The notes below the pieces were generated by a model, which saw only the letters and a program-made list of their open reading frames with translations, had not been told where the DNA came from and made no database searches. Positions 32,028-43,967 of a DNA stretch of 64,000 bases are shown piece after piece. The stretch is from Deinandra increscens subsp. villosa (Eukaryota; Streptophyta; Magnoliopsida; Asterales; Asteraceae), in assembly GCA_039602395.1 (NCBI GenBank), contig JBCNJP010000018.1, forward strand, positions 2,232,001 through 2,296,000. Reading direction: 5' to 3'. A program made the position numbers and the translations under genes. Every line of letters begins with the position of its first letter. The first letter of the stretch is position 1.

Positions 32028-32799
32028 TGTTGGGTCCCGTGAGGGTCTCTTTAACAATATGGGTACAATTAGTTTAAACAAGATAAACAAGTTGCGGAAT
32101 GTAAATAAAATTGGAAGACAACAATTCATAAAATGGTTATTCTGTATATTTTAAATGTAAATAAATGTAAATAATGGTTTACACGAGTTTATAGTATGAC
32201 AGTTTATCAACAGAAAGACTTTTCTACAAGAGTAAGTTGTAATTGCTTTTGAGAAGCTTGTGATTTGTTAATCTATGTCTTGCCTTTATTGACGAAGTGA
32301 ACCTGCTATTTATAGGAAGTTGTAGCAAGTTGTAAAGGAATAATGTGGTTGAGGGTGGTTGAATTTGGAGTGTGTCAGAATATATAGAGATAGATTGAAG
32401 GTATTTAATTTATTTCTTTTCAACCGTATTCAACTACCTTTGCATTAAATATCAAGTTAATATTCTTCTTTACGTGTTCTTCACACTTAGGAATTTTGTT
32501 CTTCTCGTAATCTTTATCTCCTGGTAGTCTTGAGCTCCTTCAGGACTCTTCTTTGAAGACTAGGAATGCTTCACATTAGATGCCTTTTACAAAAATGAGG
32601 ATTTTTGTAAAAGTTTAGTTTTACATATCTACTTCAGAATTTTCGAAGTAGTTCTGCAAAACTACAGAATCTGACAATCTGTAAATCGTACATATTCTTT
32701 TGTCATTTCTCTTTTGATAATGTTTCCGATCTTTTCCTCCAACCGGATGATTGTTTTATGTTACATTTAGACTTGTTCTAACAAATTTATTTGCCAACA
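32028..32799 (-). repeat. 5' LTR of Copia F (772 bp)
   Basis: It starts TGTTGGCAAA and ends GGACCCAACA in minus orientation. It contains a TATA box (CTATAAATAG, about 32305-32315) and an AATAAAG signal about 25 bases downstream. The 3' LTR is not in the window. Confidence 0.85.
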
Positions 32800-32984
32800 G
32801 CTTCTTTACATTACTGCCATTGTCATTTTGTTTGTTGTGCCCCTTAACTGACGTGATCTGCTTTAAATTATTGTCATTCTTATTTTCTTCGTTGTGCCCC
32901 TTAACTGCTCTAAGTTATCTCGAGGACCTAGCATCCTAATTTATTTAGTTGTGACATTATCATTGGCTTGGCTGAGATGCCTGA

Positions 32985-33510
32985 CACACCTGTCGCCCGT
33001 AAAAGGAGGAGACAAACATTGGGTGGGAGTGGGGGGTTGGGGCCTTCTGATTTGTCAGGCGCATCGTTCTCGACTACCCCTGCTTAGTCTTTTGCTTGGT
33101 CAAGCCTACATGCTAGAAATGTAGCGCAAGGTGATCTGACTTCAGCCCCTATTGACGAAGTATCGAATCCTCTTTCTGGGACGTATAACATAATGGTTGC
33201 CCGTAGAAGGTGAGGGCATCCGTTCGGTAGGTCAGGAGGGGGGGGGCGGGGTAGGCGGCTCTGATCTGTTACGTTTGTCCTCCTCGACTACCTCTGCTCA
33301 GTCGGTGGTTCAATCAAGCATGTGTGCTAGAAATGTAGCGCAACATGATCTACCTTCAGCCCTTACTCGCGAAGTCTCAAATACTGTTCCTGACCAGTGT
33401 GACACATTGGTTGCCTGTAAAAGGGGGGCGTGATCATTGGGTGGGAGCAGGGGTTTGGGGGGCTTTGATTTGTCAAGCCCATCGTCCTCGACTACCACTG
33501 TTCAGTCATA
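32985..33510. repeat. Three coding-like tandem repeats of ~204-214 bp
   Basis: The anchor GT(C/T)GCC(C/T)GTA occurs at 32992, 33196 and 33410. Each unit has a G-rich TTGGGTGGGAG..GGGG stretch, a CTCGACTACC(C/T/A)CTG segment and a CTAGAAATGTAGCGCAA segment. Plus-strand frames read in the same register (for example ARNVAQ(G/H)DL(T/P)SA) but are broken by stops. This lies in the interior side of the family D element, next to its primer-binding site. Confidence 0.75.
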
Positions 33511-33560
33511 TATAAAATTCAAGATCATTATTCAAATATTATCTGAATCTTCATAAAAGT

Positions 33561-33573
33561 GTCTTTGATACCA
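33561..33573 (-). other. Primer-binding site of LTR family D
   Basis: The minus strand reads TGGTATCAAAGAC, close to the Met-tRNA complement, one base after the LTR end at 33575. Confidence 0.7.
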
Positions 33574-33878
33574 CTGTTAGGAATCTACAACTCGTTTAGG
33601 TCAAAATTAATATTTTGACTTTTAATATAAAATCTTATTTTATATATACTGCTTTATCATATATTATTACAACTAATAATATAATGCGGAAGCGGTGATT
33701 TTCAAAAACTTTTCTACTCGAGTTAGGTATTCCACACCAGTGATCAAATTACAATAAATCCAGTTAAATAAATATATATATCCCCCTCCCATGAATTGTA
33801 GTGGTCTCCCCTGAAATTTATGGTTGAGATATAGTTCTCAAATGTTCTCAAAATAAAAAGTTCTCATTTGAACCTAAC

Positions 33879-33926
<48 letters not shown>

Positions 33927-34230
33927 AACCATAGGGTGTTTAAAGATTGATCTTGACGAGACCGGGATGAGACAATCTGAGTCGAAAAACGGATCCGCTA
34001 GAAATCCTTTGATCACTCGTTCAAACAACTTTGAACAACCCGAACTGATCACATTTGAACTAGTCAAAGCACTAAGTGAGAAAACATGACCACAGTCGTG
34101 CGAGTCACCATACAGGACGGCGACGGCACCGGATGATGTGTTGCTAAACACATAGGTTTTAATTGCAATTTCCTGATTGTTTCATTACATTTCCGTATTA
34201 TTTGTTTTAAGTTTATGTTTATTTTAGTTT

Positions 34231-34978
34231 ATGTTTGCAGGAATCAAGAAAGCAAAACAAATGAAAATCTGGCAAACATACCCTTCACGGTACGCGAAGG
34301 GTTACAAAAAAATCTTCGCGAGACGCCATGGTAAGAAACAGGCCAGAATTGTAGAGGAGGTCAAATGGGTCGTTTTTCGTTCAAGGCTCGTTACCAAATT
34401 CGGTCTTGAAACGGCCCGTTTTCTTTCTTGTTACGGGCTGATCGACGAAGACCCCAACGCGTATATCAGGGCCTTCATTGAGGTGTGCGATACGTTCAAG
34501 CTTCCAAATCTGACGAGCGACCAGGCCAATCTACGCCTTTTCCCATTCTCACTTCGATCAAAAGCCAAGGCGTGGCTAGATGGACAAACCGCAGGATCAA
34601 TAACCACATGGAATGACCTTGCGGAGAAGTTCCTTTATCAATTCTTCCCTCCAGGCAAGATAGCCAAACTGCGCGGAAAGATCTATGCATATCAGCAGGA
34701 GCAAGGAGAATCATTCTTTGGAACATGGGAGCGTTTCAAAGAACTACTGAGAAAATTTCCTAACCACGGGTTAGAGCTCTATCAACAGGTCCAAAGTTTC
34801 TACAATGGGCTAGGCCCACAAACCCGTTAGTTAGTTGACTTCACTTCTAGAGGAGCCCTCGACGACAAAACTACTGAAGAAGCCGAACAATTGCTAGAAG
34901 AAATGGCTCTCAATAACTACCAATACCCCTCAATTCGAATCAGCGCTCCACTCAAGGCAGGGGTGCATCAGGTCAGTT
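34231..34978 (+). pseudogene. Athila-like gag fused to LTR sequence
   Basis: A 199-codon frame starts in LTR sequence: the same region recurs in the 3' LTR at about 41080-41260. It switches near 34437 to a Retrotrans_gag domain (DEDPNAYIRAFIEVCDTFKL, LRLFPFSLRSKAKAWL, TTWNDLAEKFLYQFFPP, WERFKELLRKFPNHGL). A TAG at 34828-34830 ends the open frame, but gag similarity continues to about 34978. The in-frame LTR-gag join arose by deletion and is unlikely to be functional. Confidence 0.78.
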
Positions 34979-34986
34979 AAGATACA

Positions 34987-35800
34987 ATGGTAGCCGCCCA
35001 AGTCGAGGCGTTATCAAAGAAATTCGACACTCTCTGCAAGGTAGTCTTGCCACAGAAGACAGAGCCCCAGGGGTGCAAAATATGTGGAGAGATGCACAGC
35101 ATAGCAAGCTGCCCACATAACACAGAGACATTGGAGTACATAGCTCAAGGACAGAGAGGTCTGATTTATGGGGATCGCTACAACTCTTCTTAGAAAAACA
35201 TGCGGGGTTTGGCTATAAAAACCAAGCTGGAAGCTGAAACCCACCAGGGTTTGCAGCTAAGAATACACAACCTCAACAACCCCAAGGTCAAGACAGGGAG
35301 CCAACTTTAAGGGATGTTCTAGCTCAGTAAGCTCAGCAAACACAAATTTGGACTAACTTCATAGCGGTCAGTGAACAAAAGGAGCTATTAATAAAAAAAC
35401 ACCCTACAGAAGCACGAACAAGATTTAGCAAAGATTAACCAGTAGCTACCGAATCAACTGGCTTCCCAAAAAGCGCTCGAGTGTCAGATGGGCCAAATAG
35501 CACAATCACTTTCTGGAAGACCACAAGGAGGACTACCTGCAAACACTGAAGGAAACCTTAAGAGGTTCGCAAAGAAGCCACCGAGGATACTCCAGAATCA
35601 AGGCAAACCTGCATAGGACCCCAAAGAAGCCACCGAGGATACTCCAGAATCAGAAGAGCCACAAGCCCCAGCAGTGAAGCCTAAGCTAAAGGAGTATAAG
35701 CCTAGGATATCGTATCCTGAGAGGCTTGAGAAAGAGAAGATGGAAGAGTAGCACGACAAGTTCCTTGCATTATTCAAACAACTTCATATCAATCTGTCGT
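34987..35800 (+). pseudogene. Athila-like gag C-terminus and linker
   Basis: It includes a CCHC-like knuckle (CKICGEMHSIASC, about 35077) typical of Athila/Tat gag, then Gln/Pro-rich and charged linker sequence with several stops. A 31-base segment (AAGAAGCCACCGAGGATACT..) is duplicated at about 35572 and 35623. Confidence 0.65.
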
Positions 35801-35802
35801 TC

Positions 35803-36333
35803 GTGGAAGCTTTAGCATTAATGCCAAAGTATGCTAAATTCCTAAAAGAACTTCTTAGCAACAAGAAGAAACTCGAGGAGCTTTCCACAGTTAATCTGAA
35901 TGAAGAATGCGCTATAGTTCTTCAAAGAAAATTTCCTGAGAAATTGAGAGGCCTAGGGAGTTTCACAATTCCCTGCTTAACTGGAAACATGAAGGTCAGC
36001 AACACCCTCGCCGATCTTGGGGCCAGTATTAGTCTGATGTTGTACTCGGTATACAAGAAGCTGAACCTATGAGAACCAGAACCTACGCGCATGACTCTAC
36101 AACTCGCTGACAGATCAGTGAAGTACCCGCGTGGGATGGTTGAGAACATGTTGGTCAAAGTCGATAAATTCGTATTTTCCATCGACTTTGTAATACTCGA
36201 TATGGACGAGGATGAGCATATCCCTCTTATACTAGGAAGACCGTTCCTTGCAACATATTGTGCCTTAATTAATGTTCACAATGGCAAGCTAACTCTGAGA
36301 GTCGACGATGAGACAGTCACCTTCGATGTTTAG
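35803..36333 (+). pseudogene. Athila-like retropepsin
   Basis: It contains the Gypsy protease active site as ADLGASISLM (about 36010) and the flap-region IPLILGRPFLAT (about 36218). A TGA at about 36070 splits the domain. The Asp-Leu-Gly-Ala-Ser form is normal for Athila/Tat proteases. Confidence 0.8.
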
Positions 36334-36339
36334 GAGTCC

Positions 36340-37556
36340 ATGAAGCACCCCTCAAGTCAAGACGACACATGCTACTTCTTAGATTCAATAATGACCACAG
36401 TGGGGGGTATGTTGGATACTATTTTAGGAAAGAATCAGGAGGACACTCAGATTCTAAATAGGGTGTATCAAGACGTCAGATTCGCCGTCGCCGTTAGCTT
36501 TGGTGATCCAGTGCAGGAAGAGGCCGGGGAGACAGAAGCTGAAGAAGAATTCATGCAGAAAGCAATGGAGGAAGCACCACTAGAGCTAAAGCAACTCCCA
36601 TCACATCTGGAGTATGCTTACTTGGATGATCAAAATAAAAATCCAATCATCATCGCTTTCGACCTAAGTGATGAACAAAAGCAGAAGCTATTACAAGTGT
36701 TGAAGAAACATTAGCAGGCTATAGCCTGGAGAATTTCTGACATCAAGGGGATAAACCCTGCATTCTGCAATCACAAAACTCTGATGGAAGAGGACCACAA
36801 ACCGGTGGCTCGGCCCCAACGAAGACTAAACCCCCCACATGCAAGACGTTGTGAAGAAAGAAGTTGTCAAGTTGCTAGAAGCGGGATTGATATATCCAAT
36901 TTCTAATTCGAAGTGGGTGAGCCTCGGTGCATGTGGTACAAAAGAAAGGTGCTATGACTGTTTTCACAAATGAAAATAATGAATTGGTCCCCTCTCGCAC
37001 CGTAAATGGGTGGCGAGTATGCATCAACTATCGCAAATTAAATGATGCTACTCGAAAGGACCATTTTTCATTGCCTTTCATCGATCAGATGCTGAAAAGG
37101 TTGTCAGGAAAACAATACTACTGTCTCCTAGACGGTTTCTCGGGGTACTTTCAGATCTCTATCGCTCCAGAGGATCAGGAAAATACTACATTCACATGCC
37201 CCGTGGGAACTTTCGCATATAGGCATATGCCCTTTGGGCTATGCAATGCGCTTGCCACCTTCCAGCGCTGCATGACAGCAATCTTCATTTACATTAATGA
37301 GGATTCCATGGAGGTGTTCATGGATGATTTCTCTGTTTATCGAGACTCTTTCGACGCATGTCTTAAAAATCTGGACCGAATGATGGCAAGATGTGAAGAA
37401 ACAAACCTGCTTCTCAACTGGGAAAAATGCCACTTCATGGTCACAGAAGGAATTGTGCTCGGACATAAAATCTCACGAGTAGGGATGGAGGTTGATAAGG
37501 CGAAAATCGAAACTATAAGAAAGCTACCTTATCCCAATTCCACAAAATCTGTTTGA
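36340..37556 (+). pseudogene. Athila-like reverse transcriptase
   Basis: After a linker with an LPSHLEYAYLDD motif, the RT has VCINYRKLNDATRKDHFSLP, the YYCLLDGFSGYFQI block, TFAYRHMPFGLCNA and the active site FMDDFSV (about 37318), followed by CHFMVTEGIVLGHKIS. Stops at 36712-36714 and 37554-37556 and a shift near 36920 disrupt it. Confidence 0.83.
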
Positions 37557-38100
37557 ATTTTTCTGAGTCATGTTGGATTCGATAGACGGTTTATAAAATA
37601 TTTCTCAAAAATCACCAGGCCCATGACTCAACTTCTAGAGAAGGATGTCACATTAAACTTCTCAACAGACTGCATAAAAGCATTCGATCTGATCAAATAG
37701 AAGCTGATAAACGCTCCTATTATTGTCGCACCCGACTGGTCATAGCCCTTTGAGTTGATGTGCGACGCAAGCGATTATGCTATTGGAGCCGTTCTAGGGC
37801 AGCGTTTGGACAAAATATTTCATCCCATCTACTACGCTAGAAAAACTCTTGATAAGGCCCAAGAAAGTTACAGTACCACAAAGAAAGAGCTACTGGCTGT
37901 AGTGTACACCTTTGAAAAATTCCGCTCTTACTTAGCTCTATCCAAGACTAGTGTGTTCACGACCACGCTGCTATCAAGTATCTGTTCAACAAGCATGACG
38001 CTAAGCCACGTCTTATCAGGTGGATCTTGTTACTCCAGGAGTTTGATATAGAAATAAAAGATAAAAAAGGGAGCAGAAATGTTGCTGTCAATCACCTTTC
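37557..38100 (+). pseudogene. Athila-like RNase H
   Basis: The connection region (FLSHVGFDRRFIKYFS in another frame) precedes the RNase H start MCDASDYAIGAVLGQR (about 37758) and the YSTTKKELLAVVYTFEKFRSYL block. Frames shift near 37955. The FDIEIKDKKGSRNVAVNHLSR segment before integrase is present. Confidence 0.8.
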
Positions 38101-38395
38101 GCGAATGGAGAATTCTGAAGTGCAAAACAAAGAACCAGAGATCAATGAGAAGTTCCCTTATGAATCCTTGTTTTCTATCTCCACAAATATGCACCATGCT
38201 AAGGAGGATGATTACCCTTGGTTTGCTGACGTTGCAAACTATCTGGCTAGGGGAGTTGTGCGGAAAGGAATGACATCTCAGCATCGACATAATTTTTTTG
38301 ATGACATCAAATACTACATATGGGAGGACCCGTTCCTCTATAGGATAGGTGCGGATCAAATCATCCGATGTTGTGTGTTTGGGGAAAAAGCTTAA

Positions 38396-39500
38396 GGTAT
38401 TCTGAGCCACTGTCATGAACGGCCAACTGGAGCACACTATGCCGCCAACACAGCGGCGAGGAAAGTCTTCGACGCCGGTTTTTATTGGCCTACAATCTTT
38501 AAGGATGCATAAGAGCACGTGAAAGGATGCAATTCATGCCAATGGGCAGGAAATATCTCAGCTCGAAATGGAATGCCTCAAAACCCCATCCAAACATGCA
38601 AAATCTTCGATGTCTGGGGAATTGATTTCATGGGACCTTTCCCATCGTCATATGGAAATAATTATATACTCGTGGCAGTAGATTACGTTTCAAAATGGGT
38701 AGAAGCTCAAGCCCTACCAACAAATGACGCACGAGTTGTTACTAAGGTTCTAAAGAAATTATTCGTGCGCTTTGGTACACCCAAGGCTCTTATAAGTGAC
38801 CGAGGTGCTCATTTCTGCAACTCCCAAATGGAAAAAAAAACTTCTAAAGAAGTATGGAGTTAATCATAGATTTGCTACCCCCTATCACCCACAAACAAGT
38901 GGACAGGTAGAAGTGACCAATCGTGGAATTAAGCGCATTCTGGAGCGCACCTGTAGCGTGCACATGAAAGATTGGTCTGAAAAATTAGATGATGCACTCT
39001 GGGCGTTCAGAACGGCCTATAAAACACTAATTGGCACTACACCTTTCTGGCTGGTGTATGGAAAGTCGTGCCATCTCCCGGTGAAACTGGAGCATAAGTC
39101 CTACTGGGCTATGCGAGCTGTGAACATGGATCTTACGAAGTCAGGAGAAGAAAGGTTCCTACAGATGAACCAGTTGGAAGAATTAAGAGAAGAAGCTTAC
39201 GAGATTTTTTGGCGCTACAAGGAGAACACCGCCAAGGCACACGATCACCAACTCAAGGAGAGGAAAAAATTCAAGTATGGGGATCGTGTGCTGCTATTCA
39301 ACTCCCGTCTGAAATTATTTCCTGGGTAACTGAATCTAGGTGGAGTGGTCCTTATACGGTTACTCAAGTGTTTTCATATGGAACTGTGGAAATAATGGGA
39401 GATGATGGACAACCGTTTAAGGTTAATGGGCGTCAACTAAAGCATTACATTGAAGGGCCCATTAGCAGAGAGTATGTGGAAGATTCGAGCTTCCAGAAGC
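38396..39500 (+). pseudogene. Athila-like integrase
   Basis: An HHCC zinc-binding region (HCHERPTGAHYA..CNSCQWAGN) is followed by the core: DVWGIDFMGPFP (first Asp), SDRGAHFC (second Asp) and YHPQTSGQVEVTNR (Glu). A frameshift after the second Asp (A-run near 38831) separates it from the Glu. The C-terminal part with KERKKFKYGDRVLLFNSRLKL ends in a stop near 39327. A GPYTV..NGRQLKHY tail follows in another frame. Confidence 0.83.
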
Positions 39501-40294
39501 CCCCAGAATGACTAAAAGGGGTCGAGTATGGTTGACGACTCGTTAATAAATTTAGCGCTTCTGGGAGGCAACCCGTGGTGTGATTTACTTTTATTTTTAT
39601 TTTATTTTTGTGTGTTCTTAACTTTCAGGAAATTCAGTTGCGAAACGCATGGAATGGCAGAAGATACGCTCAAAGTACTCAAGTTGCTGCCATTGCGAAG
39701 AAGGGAACAGTCAACCACGTAACGACCCGTTACGTTGTCATGGCTCGTTCCGACGTTATTTCTGCAAACACAGGGGAGTCACTTTCTTATTTCCTTGCAT
39801 CTCTTTATTCTTATAATTTTGTTCTACACTAAGGACAATGTAAGTTTTAAGTATGGGGATGTAAGGGTTCGTTAACATTGTTCTGAAATAAGTGACCCCC
39901 TAGGACCGTCAATATCCCAAAATTTTTAAAATTTTCTAATCTCAAATTTGCACAAAAGTACACTGTTTTAACGTAAATCATAGAGTTCATGCCTCATCGG
40001 TGTCTGCAAGTCGCAAGAATGGTTTTTCTCTAAAGTTTGTTTTATAATGAAAAAAAAAACATTATCAGGGTTTTTCGATTGAGTTTTGCCAACCAATGCT
40101 AATTCTGATTTCCGTTGTGTGCTAGCCTCGAAAAGAAAAAAAATGTATTTGCATGAGGGATGTCACTTGTCTAAGATGAATTTCTAAGTTTATATTGAGA
40201 CCATGCCAAAAGAAATAACCTTGAGTTTTTTATGGATCTTCTCCGGGTCGTCAATTGCCCGAAGATTCTGGACTTTCTGCATAACTCCAGTATA

Positions 40295-40347
<53 letters not shown>

Positions 40348-40886
40348 AATCCAAAAAAAATAAGTCTTGTATTGAAAGTCGAATGACTCTAGATCAAGCT
40401 AAAGAAAAAAATATATATATGAATAAATCACAATGAAAATTATGACATGGTTGTACGTATACGCCAAGATATACGTTAGGGTGGTAGCTCACACATCCGT
40501 ATGTGTGAGCAAACGTTTGAGTATCCCCCTCCATTCTTTGGTCGGATCTTATAACAAACTCGGCGGCTTGATCGATATATAAACCCAAGAAACTCTTAGC
40601 ATGCTTGACTATTGAGTGTTCACCACATATATACCCTCTAGAGTTGAGTGAAATTGGTGAGAGAGTGATATAGAGTGAAATAAAGGTTGCAAAACTTGGT
40701 TGGGAAACTTTGTGAGTTTGCACAAAAAAAAAAGTTAAACTTTAGAGAATGTAAACCCTAGTATTGATTGTAATTCTTGCTGACCATGTATGCTTGGGTA
40801 GGATTCTATGTTGTTGAAATTGCAGTTGTGTAGTGTTGAGATAAAGGTTTGCTTGAGGGCAAGAAAATGCTAAGTATGGGGATGTT
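39501..40886 (+). other. Athila-like 3' internal region without a recognisable env-like ORF
   Basis: It contains the conserved phrase TTAGCGCTTCTGGGAGGCAA, often found after pol in this lineage, and a CTTTCAGGAAATTCAG acceptor-like site near 39625. No env-like coding region remains. A (TA)n run sits at about 40297-40344. The purine-rich AAGTATGGGGATG before 40887 serves as the polypurine tract. Confidence 0.6.
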
Positions 40887-42559
40887 TGATGTGTTGCTAA
40901 ACACATAGGTTTTAACTGCAATTTCCTGATTGTTTCATTACATTTCCGTATTATTTTCTTTGAGTTTATGTTTGTTTTAGTTTATGTTTGCATTTACATG
41001 CTTTGGTAGGTCTCATGGTACAAAAGGGAAGAAAAACAAGCCAAATCGGAAGTCGGATAGCGATCGAGTTGAAGCGAGGAATCAAGAAAGCAAAACAAAT
41101 GAAAATCTGGGAAACATACCCTTCACGGTACGCGAAGGGTTACAAAAAAATCTTCATGGTACGCGATGGAAAGAAACAGGTCAGAATTGTAGAGGATGTC
41201 AAAGGGGTCATATTTTGTTCACGGCTCGTTACCAAATTCGGTCTTAAAACGGCCCGTTTTCCTGTTACGGGTCGTTACGCACGGTCGGTAGAAAAACCCT
41301 AAATTTTTCCCAATAAATAGAACATGTTGTGTTCGACTTTAAAAACTTTTGGATGGCAGAGAGACGACCAGAGGCTACCAGAGACGTGTTTCGGAGCTAA
41401 GGAACGAAGAATTGGAGGCTTGGATCATCCGGTTGAAGCATTCGACGATTTGGTTTCATTGCTTTGCTTCGTTTTCGGTATTGTAATCGATTTAGCCATG
41501 TTTTCCAGATTTGTAACTTCTAATTTCAGTTTGATTATGAACATGCTAGGCTAAACTTTTGTATCGTTTAGGCTGGATGAACCCATTCATGGTTTGATTT
41601 CGTGATGTACTCGGTTTTCGTTATGATTGTGCTATGAAGTAGACATTATTTATGATTGCTTTTTAATTGGTTAATTTTTCTGAATTCTCTATTGGTTTTA
41701 GTCATTTTTATAACCTTGTGGAACCCTAGCTTTTGTATGCATGTCAACATTTGTTAGGTGTCTATCGTATAACCGAATCCCAGAATCAGCGGTGTACGCG
41801 TGAACTAGAAATAGTCGCGATAGTTATAGAAGTCCTAGTGACCAATTAGGAGTCCATCCTTAGGGTTTGAATAAGAAATTATATTTCCCGTTGCTAGTAG
41901 TTGTCCCTTGCATTGTCTAGTAGCCCCGTAGTCACCGATATGTCGGGTCTGCCACTTCTTAGTCGTGTTAGGAACCTACTAGGTTAACCTTTTCATTAGC
42001 AACACAATTGCCTAGGTTAGGTCACCGATAGGTCGGGTCTTGATCTGAAGCACTTTATAGTCAACAAACTTATCTAACCTTCATCGTGGAGAATTAGTAA
42101 CCGTTTAGGGCGTGTCTATAACCCTAGCTGTGAGCCATTTCCATAGGAGTTAGGTGGCATTGTCTTAGGAACCCTAATTCACATTATGAGATAAGGCATA
42201 AACGTGACCGAGGCATCTATTAAAGCATGTGTGGAGGAGTTAATGCATGAGCGATCCTTTTACAATATCTGAACCTCTACTACTTTCAAATTGCTTACTA
42301 GTTACTTAGTTTACTATTTACTTTACTAGTTCAATATAAATCCCATCATAAAAACCAAAAACCCGGCTTTACTATTGATTGACTGTTTTAAACAACGTAT
42401 CCTTAAGTTTGACATCTGGTATTTTCCAATACTGCACTACACGCGACGGGTACACTTGCCCTAGTGTGTTGGTATAGTCCCCTGGTAAATCACCAGTTTA
42501 TAAATTTAAAATTTGATAGTGTAAAACCCTAGTTTTTATATATGCTTATCAGCACATCA
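40887..42559 (+). repeat. 3' LTR of the Athila-like element (1673 bp)
   Basis: It starts TGATGTGTTG and ends CACATCA before CCGGA. Its first ~400 bp match 34134-34437, except for an ~89-bp block (about 40990-41080) missing from the 5' copy. It contains a short ORF also seen in the 5' copy, which explains the LTR-gag fusion frame. Confidence 0.82.
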
Positions 42560-43378
42560 CCGGAGCAGCGGCAGTGGCGGGCCAGGCGACGGCGCAAGCG
42601 GCGGCAGTGTGGGGCGGCCGCGGCGTGCGGCGGTGGTCCGGTAGCGGCGGATGGTGGCGGCTGCAGTCTGGTCACGGACGGCGATGGTGGTCCAGTGGTG
42701 GACGGCGGCGGCAGCGGCGGTCGGCGGTGGACGACGCTGGCCGGTGGCAGTGAGATTTCAGGGTTAAACTTTTAGGCTTCTGATTGTGTAATTAGGGTTG
42801 AAAACAGACCTGTATTTATAGGAATATAAGTTACAGTATGATACCTAAATTACTGTCTTTTTACCAATGAAAACATCCCAATATTAACTTTTAATACACT
42901 TATTACCAGTTAAAGTTTATATAATAGAAACATACCTTTTATATCTGATGGATATATATTTAAATCAATCTCTATGTTTTAGTCAACTAATTTATCTAAA
43001 ACATTTTTATGCGTATAACAATTATTTAATTATTAACTTCTTAATAATTTAGGACTATAGTTATAATCGAAATAACGTCTCTATTATTCTATTTATTAAA
43101 TTGTTAACCGCTTTAACAATTTTATCATCGTTTATATCTTAAATGATTACCGCTCTATTTCGCCTTATTTAATTATTTCTTCAAATAATTAAATTATAAT
43201 CATAGTTTCGATAAACAACGATTCGCCTAATGTTCGTTCTGTGATCAATAATATTTAAATATAAAATATTCATATATTACAATTTGTTCGTCGTCCAGAT
43301 TGTAACTTTTGGATCGTACCTTTATGATTACGTTGACTAATCAATAGTCAGACGACTCAGACATATCAAAATCCAACA

Positions 43379-43967
43379 GCCTCATCCAGCACAAGTCTTA
43401 TAGCAACAAAAGCAAGCAAGCAAGGTAATATTACCAAAGTATCTTCTACAAACAAATTTAAATGCTAGCATGTGTTCATGGTTTCAGTGGATGTTGCTTA
43501 AATACTTATTCAGTTTTACACAAACCGAGGCTGATGAAGGAGAGAACAAGAGGCAGATGGTCACAAGCTCGGACTCTACTTAGACATACAATCGAAAAGG
43601 AGGAGGAGGAAGCATCTTTTAGACATGTAAGTTGCAAACAACCAAAGCTTTGGATAGTAGTTATATGTAGAAGTATTTACCACAAAAAAGGGTATCTTTT
43701 GGGACTACGACCATAGCATGGGCTATGCATCTTCTAATTAGGTAGTTTGGTAACTTCCATTGTTGACTTTTCAAAAGTCAAAGTGCCTTCTAGCTTAAGC
43801 TCTTGACTTAAGACTTCTTTTGGGCAATGTAAATATGTACAATGATATTAGGTTGTAGGCATTAAAAATATTTTGGCCCTATTTTGGCCCTTTGTAAACT
43901 TCCTACTATAAATCTATATTATGCTTCGGTATGCTACTTATTTGTTAGACTATACCATGGTTTGCCT
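43379..43967. other. Unresolved stretch with an exon-like segment
   Basis: On the plus strand GGTTTCAG (about 43479) and a GTAAG donor (about 43627) bracket an open stretch rich in charged residues (RTRGRWSQARTLLRH, EKEEEEASFRH). It could be a gene fragment, but it matches no family I recognise. Confidence 0.3.

Larger units (their letters stand above)
34134..42559 (+). mobile_element. Athila/Tat-like Ty3/Gypsy retrotransposon with truncated 5' LTR
   Basis: The target duplication CCGGA flanks the element (34129-34133 and 42560-42564), and its ends are TGATGTGTTG..CACATCA. Order: partial 5' LTR, gag, protease, RT, RNase H, integrase, 3' region and full 3' LTR. The 5' LTR stops at about 34437 and is fused to mid-gag, so the LTR end, primer-binding site and gag start are lost. 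All pol domains carry stops or frameshifts. Confidence 0.85.
33575..43378 (-). repeat. LTR family D (5' LTR, minus orientation), split by an Athila-like element
   Basis: The plus-strand start TGTTAGG at 33575 and end ATCCAACA at 43378 define one ~1.38 kb LTR, interrupted at 34134-42559 by a Gypsy element with target duplication CCGGA. A (TA)n run sits near 33881-33922. The part at 42560-42775 is GC-rich (GGCGGCGG-type) and resembles the GC-rich leaders of LTR family E. Confidence 0.72.

Noticed and set aside
38030..38518. 162-codon minus-strand frame
   Set aside because: It is the antisense shadow of the Athila RNase H/integrase region and has no recognisable motif.
42542..42775. Gly/Arg-rich plus-strand frame
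   Set aside because: It spans the Athila LTR end and the GC-rich part of LTR family D; composition alone makes it open.
43462..43716. Plus-strand frame as a confirmed gene
   Set aside because: It has splice-like borders but no family match and no adjoining exons; kept only as an unresolved stretch.
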